From positions 34,814,931 to 34,878,930 of the forward strand of contig CM053326.1 in assembly GCA_028583605.1 (NCBI GenBank): a stretch of DNA of 64,000 nt, given 5' to 3'. The position numbers were made by a program, and so were the translations under genes. Under the pieces are notes generated by a model that was not told the origin of the DNA, made no database searches, and saw only the letters and a program-made list of their open reading frames with translations. This DNA comes from Dastarcus helophoroides (taxonomy: Eukaryota > Arthropoda > Insecta > Coleoptera > Bothrideridae). Each line of letters begins with the position of its first letter. Positions within the stretch are counted from its first letter, which is position 1. Below, piece after piece: positions 33,830 to 47,064 of this stretch.

Positions 33830-36730
33830 TTTTGATTTTTAAATTAAACATCCTGTACGTTATTTATGGACGCAGCTAGGATTTCTTTCTAGGTGGGGGG
33901 GGCAAACTGGGATAAGGATATTTCTTGGGTGGGCAAGAAGCTCTGTAATGTGGGCATCTAATGCTTATAAGAACAAATAATGTATATGTCGATTTTTTTA
34001 GGGTGGACAATAAACTGTCTAGAGTAGGCACTGCACACCCCTGCCCCTTCCCCTAGTTACACGAAATGATGTTATTACATTTTTGGAATCTGCACAAAGT
34101 TTTCTGTAAATTTTAAAATTTTCTCGATATTTCCTTTTTTTTTTCTTTTGAGTTTTTTTATATCTTAATTTAGCATAATATACCAAAATGAACAAAAAAG
34201 TTTACCTTTTTCCTACCATTTCGACTTTAAAGTTAAAAATTTGAGAAAACTATTTTATAAATTCCAATCTTTTTTCTCAAAATTTCGAAAGTTTTCAAAA
34301 TTTTAAATTCAGTTCAAGGTAGGTATTGGAAAGTATTGACAAAAGTTTTTCTCTACCAAATGTACGTTATAAATACCGTAACAAATACAGGCTGCTTTAT
34401 TTAGAATAATGAAGACGTTACCAAATTTACCTACATCTGACAAAACCTCTCGTTTCAAAATATTTTAGTTCCATAGAATATGGCCCGTTAGCGTAGTAAC
34501 TAAATTGAAACAATTGGTTAATCCATTCCCAATATACGTCTAATACTCCATCCTCTATGCTCCTGTCTCTTTTACACCATGGAAATTAATTTCGAGCCGA
34601 TTGTATGTAACACAGGGTACAGAAGTACATCTATATTAATAAAATTGAAGCTTCCAAGTGTCTGTCGACTGATCTTTTGTCCGGGCTAATCTCGAAAGTT
34701 TCTAAGTCTATTTTAACGAAACTTACTACAGTGTCTAGTATTTTTAGGGGTATCTTTTAGGCTTTTTTATTTCAGCATAACTCAAACTTTCAATACTAGG
34801 AAACTAAACTGTATTAACAATTCTATTTGAGGTTATAACAAAGTACATATAAAAGAGAAATCAATCCGCAATCTTTATGGTTGATATAATATCATGCACC
34901 ACATTTCAGTTCTAGATGACACTAGTACTATTATTGCATTAAAAGCAAATTGAGAAATTATTTTAGTTCGAAATATGACGTTATTGGACCTTGCGTAGAC
35001 AAAATCACGGGAGTCACCTAGTATTAAATGTATGCGTAAAGTAAAGGGAACGAGGAAAGTTATGAATGAAAGTTTAGAAGTTAAGCTCCATGGGTTGCTT
35101 ACTTTTCCTCTGGGTTAATTTCAAGATCCAGTAAATCACTATTAAATGATTATTGAACGTGACTTAATCACCCCTTGATCCATATTTCTGGATAAGCAAA
35201 AAGTTTGTTAACAACAAGTGAATTAAAAACTATTTAATATTTCGAAAATATTTTATTCGATGATTTTTAATGGTAGGCTGAGGTTAACTGACTGTTTTGG
35301 AGTTATCAAATAGACAGTAAATCATAATCGGACATGTCGAAATTCATTGTTCCGAGTGGGAACATAAATTTGAGGATATCATAGTTATTAATGTGAATGG
35401 AACAGAATTGTTGCGTAAAGAAATCGATTTACTGTAATAATTCCAATACAAAGGTAAACCACCCGCCCTTCTTCACTGTTTTATTTATAGCTTACTATAT
35501 GGCGTTATAATGTCACCCAATTTATTTTTATTGGCAGCAATTTGTTACACAACAGCTAACACCAAGGATTTTATTATTTTCACTGGAGATCGATGTAAAT
35601 CTGGTGCGATACTAATAATGATATATGAGGTGGAGCGTGTGAAAAATGGATGATATGAATGTACATCATGCAGAACTGAAGGGTAATATTCAAATAAGGA
35701 ACGAAGTTATAAATCAGGGCTGAAATAGTAGTCAATTTTATGTTTATTGGCAGATTCATCGGCATTAGTCTCACATCAATTCCAATTGAGAATGCTTATT
35801 ACTGAAACACTTTTTTCTAAACCAAGTATGGTTTTATTTTTGCACCATGTTTTAATATAACATAATTTTTCCAAGTTGATCTGTTTTTTTTTATTTTTTA
35901 TTTTATTATATTGTTTATTTATTTACGAAGTAAATTTTAATCTGTCTGTCTTTCTATTTGCCTTATCGTATATAGCTGTTTGTCATGTCATCAGTCCATT
36001 AGTCTATCTTCGGCTAGTGCGCTTGTCATTCGAAAACTCGTTGGTCAATTTACATGTTATTTTTTTAATTCATATTTCATAATTCATAGAATTATCCCTA
36101 TAAACGTTGTATTTTTAAATTCGGTTTTTGAATCTGTTGTCAGATTTTAAATAAGTTTGTTATTATAACTTTGTCTTTATCTCTAACCATCTTTTGTAAC
36201 TAAAAGTTTAATGCCTTGTATCCTTTTTATTAAGAGGTCCCAGATACTAGCTCATATAAAAGGTTTTGCTTTAAGTTATTTTTTTATTACCTCTTTTAAA
36301 GCACTCAAAACGCGGACACCATATATACAAAAAACAAAGACTTCACGACTGACAGAGCAATGCATAGTGTAAATCGCTAGATGTGGAAACGTGAAATATG
36401 GATAACACTCATTTTATTTAATGACGGCAATCATTAAATCAAACCTTGAGGAGGCATATAAAAGGGAGGTGAAGATTTCGGTACTAAAGGCAATTGACCC
36501 AAACAAACAAACAAAATTAAAAAAACATACTATCCCAAATATTATATTTATATCTTTAATATAGCAACAATTACATAAACATGAATACAATAATATTATT
36601 TATTTGTATTTTTGACAAAATTGTTTAAGGTATAAATTATGACAAAAAAACAAATAAAATTAACTTGCTTTAACCTTTTAAAAAGGGTAAATACAAATTT
36701 TACCTTTCTTACAAATATTCTTCATTTCTG
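33830..36730. other. Intergenic DNA, no gene seen
   Basis: No coding frame with a recognisable domain. The stretch 34630-35030 begins tctatattaataaaattgaag and ends cacgggagtcacctagtatt, which resembles ends of dispersed Helentron/LINE-derived repeats of insects, but I could not confirm a family. A G-rich patch (ggtggggggggc) near 33892-33903 has no partner. Confidence 0.35.
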
Positions 36731-36739
36731 TTTTAACCA

Positions 36740-36840
36740 CAATTGCAAACTATCCTCATTTAAAGGGGAGATTCATCTCCACCTATCTTCATTTCCCCCT
36801 TCTACTCGCAGCGCTCCAAAAGCAGAGTAGAGTTACAGCG
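36740..36840 (+). pseudogene. 3' tail of the CR1/Jockey-type LINE (copy 2)
   Basis: Encodes KLSSFKGEIHLHLSSFPP and a tail matching NLSLFKKAIHRHLSLFP of the copy at 55590-55799, and includes the tactcgcagcgctccaaaa block common to the family's 3' ends. Everything upstream in the LINE is missing. Confidence 0.7.
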
Positions 36841-37438
36841 AATGGAGAGAACTTTAAAATGTGTAATATGTGTATTTAGATGAAAAAATCATCAAGTGTC
36901 TTGTGACTTTTTTCTTAGAAAAGGAGTTACTTACTGATTGTTTAATTTGGTCTAGTTAAGTCAGAATGCCAATCTTTAACATTTTATCAAGACTTCAAAT
37001 AAGGAGAGGAAATTCCATATTACGCATTTATATACTATGGATGTAATTCTGTGTCACTATCTTAGGCGAAGCTAGATTTGATCCCTGCGCTATAAAATAC
37101 TGCGAGTACTTAACCCATATTTAAATTTTAAAATGATAAGTTAGGTATTTTGTATTTGAATAAATTCATTTTTTTTATCTTAAATCTCGTTTAATATAAA
37201 ATTGTCGAGAATAATAAATTCTTGAAAAAATAAGCATAGGTCTAGTAGGATAGAGCGCTTGCTCCCCTAGCTCATGCAATCAACCGAAAATACATGGGGT
37301 GAGGAGTATTTTTTCTTAGAAAATTTCATTATTTTTTCAAAATTCATTCTTTTCTTTAAATTTTTGAAATGTTTTTGGTTATGTACTTTTTTTCTTAAAA
37401 TTCAAATTTTGTTTGAAATTCGACTTCTTTTAAAAATT

Positions 37439-37640
37439 GAAATACAAGTCTTGACGCCTGAAACCAAGCAAAAAAACACCACAATGGTCGCTCATCTCGT
37501 TTGGATAGCCAAGCTGTCATCTTCAGAGAGTATCCGCCTTAAAGCAACCATTATTGAATTTTTCAATTTTTCTTGGTTTCAGGGGACAAAATTTGTATTT
37601 TAATTTTTGAAGATAACCAAGGACCAGTCGGGTCCACCAA
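37439..37640. repeat. Foldback repeat, family A, copy 4
   Basis: Left arm tgaaaccaagcaaaaaaac and gatagccaagctgtcatc; right arm ttcttggtttcaggggac, gaagataaccaaggaccag and ggtccacc. On the minus strand the left arm has CTGAAGA and a paired stem II, but CAAA replaces GAAA, so the core is broken. Confidence 0.7.
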
Positions 37641-38121
37641 AATCTGGCTTTCTCAAAAGTAGTCGCTTTTTTTTCGAAATTTCTCTATTTCTTAACATTC
37701 GAGTTTTCCTTAAAATTTTGATTTGTCTATTAGCATTTTGCTTGAAATTTGGTGATTCCTTTGATAAAAGGGTAAACATTTTAATAAAAAATTGTATCTA
37801 AAAATTTTGAAAAATTAAAAATGTAAAATTTCTTTACAGAAAGTAATGTTTCATAAGTAGCTTTGTTTAAATTAATATTATGTTGCGAATCGAACGTAAT
37901 AGGAAAAAATAACACACTATTAGTATAATATATTATAAATATTACATCCTGTTCTCTTAAATCCTTAAGATTCGAACTTTCAGAGTCAGTCGGTCTGGCC
38001 GCCTAACTGAAAAATGAAAAGCGCTTTTGTTCGCTGACAGAGCACATTATCGACCGGTTAGCACAAGACTTATTTCCTCTAATTGTGTCGCAGAAAGGCT
38101 TTAGATTGCACACAAGCATTC

Positions 38122-38340
38122 TTATGCGTTCCTTGCCAGGATCAGATTGAAGTCTCTGGTCTCCAACAACTCCTTGGGCACGCTACTATTCGCATCCTCC
38201 ATTATTTCTTCCCCTGTCGGCACTTCTGACAATAACCTGCAAACAAAGGCTCCTTTCCGTGCGAGTATTTCCTCCCGCTCCCATTTACTGCATCTCAATT
38301 GCATTAGCGGCAATCTGCGCACCAAATGATGCGATATCAC
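38122..38340 (-). other. Unrecognised 72-codon frame in GC-richer DNA
   Basis: An open frame starting at a GTG, with a region RCSKWEREEIL followed by a mostly helical-looking charged stretch. The surrounding 38100-38350 is clearly richer in G+C than its neighbours. The CxKWExE pattern faintly resembles the C-terminal CPxWxxER region of R1/Jockey LINE proteins, but I cannot confirm this. No splice sites or partners were identified. Confidence 0.25.
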
Positions 38341-38789
38341 GCCATCTCTTCTGTCTAAAACATCGTGCTTTATCGCTCCCGTCTTACTCTGTTAATTGAG
38401 CGGAGTAATTAATCCTAAATCATTAGAATTTCTCCTTGGCCAAGCTGTTCGGGATCAAATGGTTCGTGATAATTTGTTAATTACATGTGATTAATCACCA
38501 ATTAAACTCCTTGCTTTACCGCCAAACACAAAATGTATCCGTTCGAAAAACTTTTTCTTCTCGAATTCAAAATATTCAATTTTTTGGTTCTGTTTATAAT
38601 GTGGTTTAGTTGAAGTAATATGGAGTTATTTTTGACGTAAGAGGATGTGACTTCATTATTTCTAGGGTTTGGCCGCATCTTTGTGTAAAACTAAAACTTG
38701 GTTCTTAGGAATTTTTTGATCTTGAAATGCCTAGGGATTTATCTGCTGCGATGTAAAAATATTAACCTGAATTGTTGACCAATGTTCTT

Positions 38790-40040
38790 TTTTTTTAAGT
38801 TTAATCCACTCGCAAAGTGTAACCACATTATGCTTTCAAAGCACTGCGAGTAGGATGCGGAAATAAGGATAGATGGCGATGAACCGCCTTCTTAAACAAG
38901 GACAGGTTGTAATTTTTGGGAAAAATTTCTTTCGGTAACAAGTTCCATAACTTGGAAGTTCTACAGAAAAAAGAATCTCCATAGACAGAAGTCCTCACTG
39001 TGTCAAGCTGGACCGCACAGGAATTTGCTGTCTCCGACAGTATTCTAGTGTTGGCCTAACTTGAGCTTTGTATAGTGTTAGCAGCTGATGAGATGTGAAG
39101 TACTTTTTAGCTCTAAAAAGAAAGCCTAGCTTTTGAGAGGCGGATTTGGCAATGGCGCACACATGATCGTTCCAAGAGAAGTTAGTGCTCGCATTCACTC
39201 CTAAGATAGATAGATTAGATCCCATCGGAAGGATTTTACCTCCATCAGTATGTTTATTGCATTATCCCTGGATGTTTTCTTAGAGAAAACCGCGGCCTCA
39301 GTTTTTGAAGACTTGAAGTCGACCAAATTGTTCTTACCCCATTCCAAAATAATCTCGAGATCCCGATTAACCATCTGTATCTGCTGTTCCCTTAGTCGAT
39401 CTGAAACAGCGATAGATAATGGTTTGTCGGAGGAAAACGATGACACAAAGTTACTATCATCTGCGTAGCTGTATATAGGATTGGAAGTTGAAGCTAAGAG
39501 ATCGTTTATGTGTAACAGAAATAGAGTAGTACGCAGAACAGACCCCTGAGGCACCCCTGCGTTAATCGCAAATGTCTCGAATGAGATACCATCGACGACG
39601 ACCTGAGGAGATCTGTAGGCGAGAAAATTGGATATCAAATGACAGAGTCGAGAAGGAAGACCATAAGATGTTAATTTGACGAGAAGAAATCGGTGCCAGA
39701 CTGTCGAAAGCCTTTGAGATATCCAATGCCACAATCCTAGCCTCACCATGTTTTTCCATGACTGAGTTACAGATATGACTAACATATGCTACTAGATCGC
39801 CAGTGGAACGTTGTTGTCTAAAACCGTATTGCCTGTCGGAGATGATTCTATTTTTCTCCAGATATTTGAGAATCTCGATGTTAATAACTTTTTCCATCAC
39901 TTTAGATACAACGGATAACAAAGACATAGGGTGAGAAAGAGAAAAAGCAATATAGTAGTTAACCGGATTGTCGCCCAAGTCTTCGCTCCCGTAGAATATA
40001 AAATTTGTACATTTCTTTTGACCAGGCAGCATCCACTTTA
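38790..40040 (-). pseudogene. CR1/Jockey-type LINE fragment, RT (copy 3)
   Basis: From 40032 leftwards: KVMEKVINIEILKYLEKNRIIS and YGFRQQRSTGDL, IVALDISKAFDS (motif A), then after a frameshift GLPSRLCHLISNFL, INAGVPQGSV (motif B), YADD at 39457-39468, ILEWGKNNLVDF, and on past a further frame change to SYAYK-type C-terminal sequence (39225-38995). The 3' end has the tctactcgcagtgcttt-type tail and an A-rich run at 38790-38800. Frame breaks near 39740 and 39210. 5' truncated at about 40035. Confidence 0.85.
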
Positions 40041-40919
40041 AAATTTTTAATCACACCCCTGATTTTTATATTGTGGAATGGAATCTGTTTTTAGGTATAA
40101 CTATATAAAAAGATAACAGATTCTAAACGGTTCTTCTGATATATTTTAATGTTTGAACAAATAGATATCTTCATCTAGTACCCAAAACTCATCTCACTAA
40201 AAACCTATGGCATCCAAAGCAAATGTAATGACAAATTTAGATCTGCTTAAAGCTATAATTCAAGATAAAATCAATATTGGTAAACATATTCAGACTGGGG
40301 TATTCACAGCATTCATTAACGTCACATAGGTTTTTGTTAAAATAAAAAATTATTTACGTCAGTGTTTCTATTTGATAAAACCTTTGCCATAACAATTTAC
40401 GGATTAATGTTATCAAGTAAAGTCGTTAACATACCTTTTTTTAATTAGGAGTGACATTCGTCAAATGCTACATGTATGTAAGGTAAATTGTTAAAAAATA
40501 TCTAATTATTTCTATTGACCTGTTAATCCATAGCAGTAAAATTATTTTGAAATATTCAGGAGAGAGTGGCATGAAAGTGCCAGTTCGATATGCCTTTCGA
40601 TAAGAGAAACGCAACAAAATCTGATGTAAAGCAAGAGGAGAGATAAATGTAAATGCCAAAGTAATATTTAATTATTAAAGTGTAAGAAGTGGCTAGGTAA
40701 TGCACAGCTGCGACACAGAAATAAAACATTGTTTAGATACAATACGCAAGAAAAATAAAAACGTGGTAATTTACCCTTAGAGCCCTAAATAAATCTTTGA
40801 GCGATTCGCTTTTATGTATGAAAATGAGCTGATAACGACAGAAAATTGTAGAAAAAGTTAATGTTTCGTGTGCACAGTGCGAAATATTTTTATATGAATG
40901 AATACAAATATTAAATGTT

Positions 40920-41110
40920 ATAGAGGTTTTCCGATGACCAAACGTTTTGAGTTTTGTGAATCCACGAAGGAAACATGTAGTACTGACAGAAACTTTTTAA
41001 ACTGTGTGTTGTTTACCGATGAAATATTTTCGCCCAATTAGGGTCGAATTTGGATAAGACAGAACTGGATAAGCAAACAAACTCTAAGTGAGGACACGGA
41101 TTTTAGAAGA
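40920..41110 (+). pseudogene. Tc1/mariner-like transposase remnant
   Basis: Plus-strand translation of about 40932-41100 gives KRFEFCES, then NCVLFTDEIFSPN, a stop, then GRIWIRQNW. The FC...VLFTDE...N pattern matches the region around the second catalytic Asp of DDE transposases (VLFTDEATF). Only about 60 codons survive. No inverted ends were found. Confidence 0.45.
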
Positions 41111-41484
41111 AAGATAATAGACTTTCGTAAAAAAACAGTGTCGAAAAAGTATCTAGGGAGCAGATAGTACTTCGAGTGACATCGGGAGTAATGCAGTTTT
41201 ACTACCAATGAGGAACGAAGTAAATAAATATGGCTACTACTATATCACTGTTGAGAAATGTCAAAACTTGTCCATTTAGTTTAATTTTAATGTTATTTCT
41301 CACTGTGTTCATTCATATTTTTAACGAAATAGATGATGAAGGAAAAATCTACAAATGTTTCAGGTGGTTAATTTGCAATCTCAATCGCAATTGCAATTGA
41401 CTTTCATTAGGAGAAAGAAAAGAAAAGTCGAAGTTACTCTACTTTCTAGGCGCATTTTGGTCAATTTTTTTATATATGGTCAAT

Positions 41485-43310
41485 ATAGTCGATTTGCAAA
41501 GTCGATTGGAAAGAAATTCACATCTTCAAATTTTCTACCTTTACTCGATGACAAAAACAATATCTCGACTACTTCCAAGGAAAAAGGCTGACATGCTAGC
41601 CTTCAATGTTTGCTGAAAATTCCAACCTTGATACTCGAAACTTCCTAAGGTTGGCGTTGGCACTTCGATGCCTAAAGTTGTTTTCAGACAACGCTCAATC
41701 AGGAAGATTCTTCTCGAGCTCGACACCTCGAAAACTTCTGGGCCTTGATGGTATCCCCGCTATTGTTGTTAGAAAGTGCACTCCAGAGTTAACTCGTGTC
41801 TTAAACAAATTGTTCACACTGTCTTATAACACAGGATTATTCCCTAACATCTGGAAATCTGCTAGGGTGTTGCCTGTCCCTAAAAAGGGAAAATGGAATC
41901 TGGCTAACAACTATCGCCCTATATCTTTGTTGCCCGTTATATATAAAGTGATGGAAAAGGTTATCAATATCGAGATTCTCAAATATCTGAAGGAAAAGAG
42001 AATCATCCCAGAGGTGCAATACGGTTTCAGAAAACAACGTTTAACTGGCGATCTACTGGTTACTCATATCTGTAACACAGCTTTGGAAAAACATGGTAAG
42101 TTACAGATAGAAAGGCCTTCGACAAAGTCTGGCACCGATCTCTCCTCGCCAAATTAACATCTTGTGGTCTTCCTCCTGGGCCCTCTCATTTGATATCCAG
42201 TTTTATGGATGACAGATCTCTTTAGTTCGTCGTCGATGGCATCTCATCCGAGACATTTGCGATTAATGCAGAAGTGCCTCAGGGGTCCGTTATGTCTCCT
42301 ACTCTGTTTCTGTTACACATAAACGATCTCTTAGCTTCAACTTCCAATCCGATATACAGCTACGCAGATGATAGCAGCCTGGTGACATCTTTTTTCTCCG
42401 ACAAACCATTATCCATCGCTACTTCAGATCGACTAAAGGAACAGCAGATACAAATGATTAATCGGGATCTCCAAATCATTCTGGAATGGGGTAAGAAAAA
42501 TCGGGTCGACTTTAACTCTTCAAAAACTCAGGACGCGGTTTTCTCTAAGAAAACATCGAGGAATAATGTAACAAACATACTAATGGACGGTAGAATCCTT
42601 TCCATGGGATGTAATGTATCTATTCTGGGAGTGAATGCGAGCAGTATCTTCTCTTGGGACGATCATGTGCGCGCCATTACCAAGTCCGCCTCTCAGAAGA
42701 TAGGATTTCTTTTGGAGCTTAAAGAGTACTTTACATCTCATCAGCTACTCACACTATGCAAAGCTCAAATTAGGCCAATACTAGAATACTGTTCTCATGT
42801 TTGGAGTTTAGCCCCAAAGCACACTTTAGCTCTTTTGGATTCAATTCAAAGAAGAGCGATTCGCCTAATTGATGACGAGAGTTTGACCGACTCTCTCGAA
42901 ACACTAGAGCACAAGCGGATGGTTGGTGACTTATCTTTTTTCTACAAGTACTATCATAGAATATGCTTGCAGAAACATATAGGATTGATCCCCCCAAAGG
43001 GTAGATTTTTGATTGAGGCATACAAGACAGTCGGAGACAGCAAACTCCTGTGCGGTCCAGCTTGACACAGTGAGAACTTTTGTCTACAGAGACTCTTTTT
43101 TCTATAGAATTTCCAAACAATGAAACTCGTTACCGAAAGGAATTTTCCCCAAGAATTACAAGCTATCCTTGTTTAAGAAGGCGGTTTATCGCCATCTATC
43201 CTACCAAACTAAGAAACTCGTTAGCGAAAGGAATTTTTCCCAAGAATTACAACCTATCCACGTTTAAAGGAAAATCGGGTTGCGCTTTGCAAGTAGATTA
43301 AACTTTAAAA
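41485..43310 (+). pseudogene. CR1/Jockey-type LINE, RT domain to 3' end (copy 4, best preserved)
   Basis: Starts with FAKSIGKKFTSSNF and LLDDKNN (41490-41590), then after frameshifts GLDGIPAIVVRKC, NIWKSARVLPVPKKG and NNYRPISLLPVIYKVMEK (41606-42157). Motif A is damaged by a deletion near 42110. The C-terminal frame (42274-43065, 263 codons) has PQGSVMSPTLFLLHINDLL (motif B), YADD at 42361-42372, SKTQDAVFSKK and a long connection region through RRAIRLIDD. No RNase H is visible, as expected for CR1/Jockey. The 3' tail is partly duplicated: the ccgaaaggaattttccc block recurs at about 43133 and 43223. Lacks the endonuclease (5' truncated). Confidence 0.88.
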
Positions 43311-43394
43311 AATATATAGAAAGTGCAGTATCCTCTTTTTTATCCGGGAGTAAAAATAATTGCCAGAACTTGTCATTTTCATCCCCCAAAAACC

Positions 43395-44170
43395 TTTAAA
43401 AGTGAGAAAGTAGAAATCTCTATAAGAGAGAGTTGTTTTGCATGTCCGGATCTCTATATAACGGAGCCTCTATAAGAGAGAGTTGTTTTGCATGTCCGAA
43501 CCTCTTTATAACTGAGCCTGCCTATCAACAAGTACTTCTATAAGTCAGAGTCAGTCTGATAAACAAATGCAAAGCAGTTTTTTTATGGCTTCACGTATTG
43601 TTTCTATGCAGGTTATAAATTTCTTCGAACGACCAAATAATGTGCAATTATCTATCTACCCCTTCTTAATGCAGATTATAAATCTCAATCATCTAAGAAG
43701 ATCTGTTGTGCTTGCAAAATTTTAACATATTTTGATATTGATCCTAAGAATGAAAAATGGGCCTGACTTGACTTCCACATAAAAGTATGTACAGGTAAAT
43801 AATTTTAAAGACTTTATAAAAGCTGCTGAGAATTGCAGAGACAGATTTAGAGATAAAAATAACAGTACTTATGAAAATGATTAGGCAGACCAGAATTTGG
43901 ATACAGAAATCTCATTTCAATGAAGCAAGAAAACTTAAATACTCTAGCTCTGGAGATAGTCCAACTTTTCAGTCAAAACAAATAATGGATTTCTTTAATT
44001 AAACAAAAAATAAATTTTAAAATAAATTTGAATAGGAAAAAAATAAATAATTCTTCCATATTTCCTTATACATATACATACCTCCATAAGTGAGAGGAAC
44101 CATCCCTGTTCCTCTATAAGCGAGAAAAAAAATCCCTTGAGAACTCTCTTATCTGGGGTCGACTGTAATT
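43395..44170 (+). mobile_element. Decayed pogo/Tigger-like element
   Basis: The left part carries ctataagagagagttg twice (43420-43490). The right end has ctctataagcgaga and ends gagaactctcttatctgggg then tcgactgta, so the two ends share inverted gagagtt/aactctc words typical of pogo-type termini. Inside, near 43930-44000, ARKLKYSSSGDSPTFQSKQIMDFF ending in a stop resembles the C-terminus of pogo/Tigger transposases. The rest of the transposase is not readable. Confidence 0.45.
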
Positions 44171-44199
44171 CGGAATTGAATTAAGCAAAACAAGGACCA

Positions 44200-45400
44200 A
44201 ATACTTTTTAAAATTACTAATACCCTTTGTTAAACTTACAAATACAAGTGGCGTGTTTTTTGTGTAAAATCGAATTTTATTGTTGCAAGGCTTATTGCTT
44301 TATATCACGAGCAAACGCATGAAGAATGTCTGAAATAGTAGCCTGAAGTAAATATCATAACAATGAAACGATTCGGATAAGGCGCCCTGGGACGCAATAT
44401 CTTTCAGACTAGCATAAAATCTCCGAAAAATATAAACTGAAACTCGTACCGAGTAGTTCAAAAAGAAAATTTAAGACGTTTACGAATTCCGTGCCATTTC
44501 AGCGGAGTTATTTTTAGAGTAAGAGTAAATATAATGAATTTACTTCAACAAATTTAAAGTAAATAATAAATGATTCGTTAAGTCTGCGATATCTAATTTC
44601 GTAGCAGATGAGTATTTTGTAAATGGAGTGGCTAAAATGGTGGATTTAATTAGTAAATATAACCTGGCAACTGAAAGATTATATCTGGTCTAACAATAGT
44701 TTCACACACGAAGTTGTTCCTAATTTATTATTTAATAAAGCGAAAGGCGTAAGGGAAATAAAAGTTCGATCCAGTGGGAAATTTAAACGGCTCTCGTAAT
44801 TAAGTAGAGATATGAGCTTCATGTGATTAAATCTATGTGTATAGGGTAACATCCACATAATTTCAGCCGCTATTAGACCGCTGTTGCACTAGCAGTGTCA
44901 GTGTGTGGATCTTTCATATTCCTTCAACAATATAACGATCTGGAATATATTCACCTAAATAACCCTTTAGGGCTTCATTATGAGAGGGGCATGTTGGTAG
45001 GGTAAACAGTTGCTTTGAATGAAGCTCAATCAGCTGGGTGTAATTTGTCCATGGTTATTAAATGTGGATTAACATTTTAGGACGAACTTTGAAGCCAACG
45101 ATGACATTTTTTATCATTAATATTAACAAACGAACTGCAATCATGGATTGTTTTCTCTGAAAAATAGTCTACAATAATAATGATAACCTAGTTGCGAAAA
45201 TAGCTCTTTTTTGATTTCACTTTTGTTTTGATCACTTTCAAAAAATATATATATATATATTTTTTCTTCTATCGACAGTATTGACCAATTTCTGCAAAAA
45301 AATCTTTTCAGTTCTGACTCGAGGTTCGTGGTCAATATGATATTTAAAAAAATCTTTGAAATATCACTATGATATCTCATAAATTAATAAGGAAATATTT
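44200..45400. other. Intergenic DNA, no gene seen
   Basis: No recognisable frame. A short AT dinucleotide run lies at about 45244-45260. Confidence 0.4.
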
Positions 45401-45401
45401 T

Positions 45402-45592
45402 TGGTGGAACGGACTGGTCCTTGGTTATCTTTAAAAATTGAAATACAAATCTTGGCCCCTTAAATGAAGAATGATTAAAACACACAACAAAGGTTGCTCT
45501 GGCGTGTTCCGATAGCTAAGCTATCTCTCTGAAGGTGATAGCTTGACTATCCAAACGCGTTAGAGCAATCTTTGTTGCATTTTTTAATCTTT
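45402..45592. repeat. Foldback repeat, family A, copy 5
   Basis: Left arm ggtggaacggactggtcc, ttggttatc, acaacaaaggttgctctgg; right arm gatagcttgactatcc, gcgttagagcaatctttg and ttttttaatcttt, where it is truncated. The right-arm core reads CTGAAGG and CAAA, both disabling changes. Confidence 0.7.
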
Positions 45593-45599
45593 CAAGTCA

Positions 45600-46700
45600 C
45601 CATCCTGAAAAGCCCAAATTTTTAAAAAAGTATCATTTTTTTAAATAAATAGATAATTGTAAAAAATATAAAGTGGAAACTTTGCGAAAAAGTTAAGATT
45701 TCGAAAAATTCTAATATTTTAAAACACGTCCAAATTTTCAAAAAAGTCGAAATTTTTAAGTCAATATTTCAAAAAAGTCAAAATCTACATAAAGTTAAAA
45801 TCGCGAAAAAATTGTCTTTTTTTAGAAAATAGTCAACATTTTAGAAAAAAGATCTAAATTGTAGAAGAAATCAAATTTTCAATAAAGTCAAAATTTTAAA
45901 TATTTTTAAAAATTTTGGGTAACCCTCAAAATTTTTAAAAAAGTCAAAATCTTAAGCAAAATTGAAATTTCCGATCAAAAAAGTTGACATTATAAGAAAA
46001 AGTTGCTAAGAAAAAGATTTGTAAACTTAATATGTTAAAATGTCTAAATTTTCAAAAAAGTCGCAATTTTTAAATCAATATTTCAAAAATGTCAAAATCC
46101 ACAAAAAGTTGAAATCTTGAAAAAGTTAACTTTTTTTTAGAAAATAGTAAAAATTTTAGGAAAAAGATCTGAATTGTAAAAGAAACCAAATTTTCAAAAA
46201 AGTTGAAATTTTCAATATAATTAAAAATTTTGGGAAACCCTCAGAATTTTAAAAAAAGTCAAAATCTTAAGTAAGAAGCATTAAAATTTTCAATAAAAAA
46301 AGTCGACACTATGGAAAAAAGTTCAAAAAAGAAAGTTTTGTAAAGTTAATACGTTAAAATGTATACATTTTTTAAAGTCGCAATTTTCAGTAATAAATCG
46401 AAATTTATAAGGGTCGAATTTTTAAAACAAAATTTCAACGTGGAAATTTGTTAAAAAATTAAAAATTACACAGAAATCTAAATTTTAAAAACAATTGGAA
46501 ATTTGAAGAAGAAATTATAAGAAAAAATGGAATTTTGGAAAAATTCTAATTTTTTGAAAGAGCCCAATTTTCAAAAAAATTCAAAATGTGTCAATATTCT
46601 TAGAAACCATTCAAAAATCCAGAAAAAGATTAGAAAAACTTGGATATGTCCAAACGTGGTCAAAAAATCACATAAAAAACTAGATTTTGGAAAAACATAT
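45600..46700. repeat. Degenerate AAAAGTC/AAATTTTC low-complexity tract, left part
   Basis: Irregular reiteration of words such as aaaaagtcaaaattttcaaa and aaaaagttgaaatttt over more than 1 kb. A longer unit is also visible: the run from ttgtaaaagaaa to gggaaaccctcagaatt near 46155-46250 repeats one near 45858-45930, about 300 bp earlier. Non-coding. Confidence 0.7.
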
Positions 46701-47064
46701 TGTTACGGGCTTATCGGTTCGAAATGATTATTAAACACTTATTGAATAATACCCACTTTATTTTTACACTAAACTCGAAACACTACAACTGAATAATGAA
46801 CTCACTTTTTTGACGTCTAACTACTAACTCACTAACTACACTGACTAATTGACTCTAACTAATTGACTCGAGGGAGAGGCGACCGCCTTATATAGTTTTG
46901 GCTCCCGGCTTCTAGAAGAATTCCGCAGATAAGGCTTATCGTTTGCCGAAATTTCTGGAACACTTATCTGCCGTTTGCTTCGTTATCACGGCCGCTTGCC
47001 CCTTATCAGATCTTTCTAAAAAATTTTCTTACGTACTAAACTCTATAATTTACATTTCGTTACA
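46701..47064 (+). mobile_element. Solo LTR, copy 1 (364 bp)
   Basis: Begins TGTTACGGG and ends CGTTACA, with the TG...CA termini of LTRs, flanked by a 4-bp ATAT duplication (46697-46700, 47065-47068). It contains a TATATAG promoter-like word at 46889-46895 and a conserved block from cagataaggcttatcg to ggccgcttgcc. It interrupts the low-complexity tract. The 4-bp duplication suggests a Gypsy-type element; strand is assumed from the TATA-like word. Confidence 0.72.

Noticed and set aside
37225..37290. A tRNA-like or SINE A-box word (ggatagagcgcttgctc)
   Set aside because: No complete cloverleaf or B box can be drawn.
42770..43120. 116-codon minus-strand frame
   Set aside because: Antisense to the LINE reverse-transcriptase C-terminus at 42274-43065.
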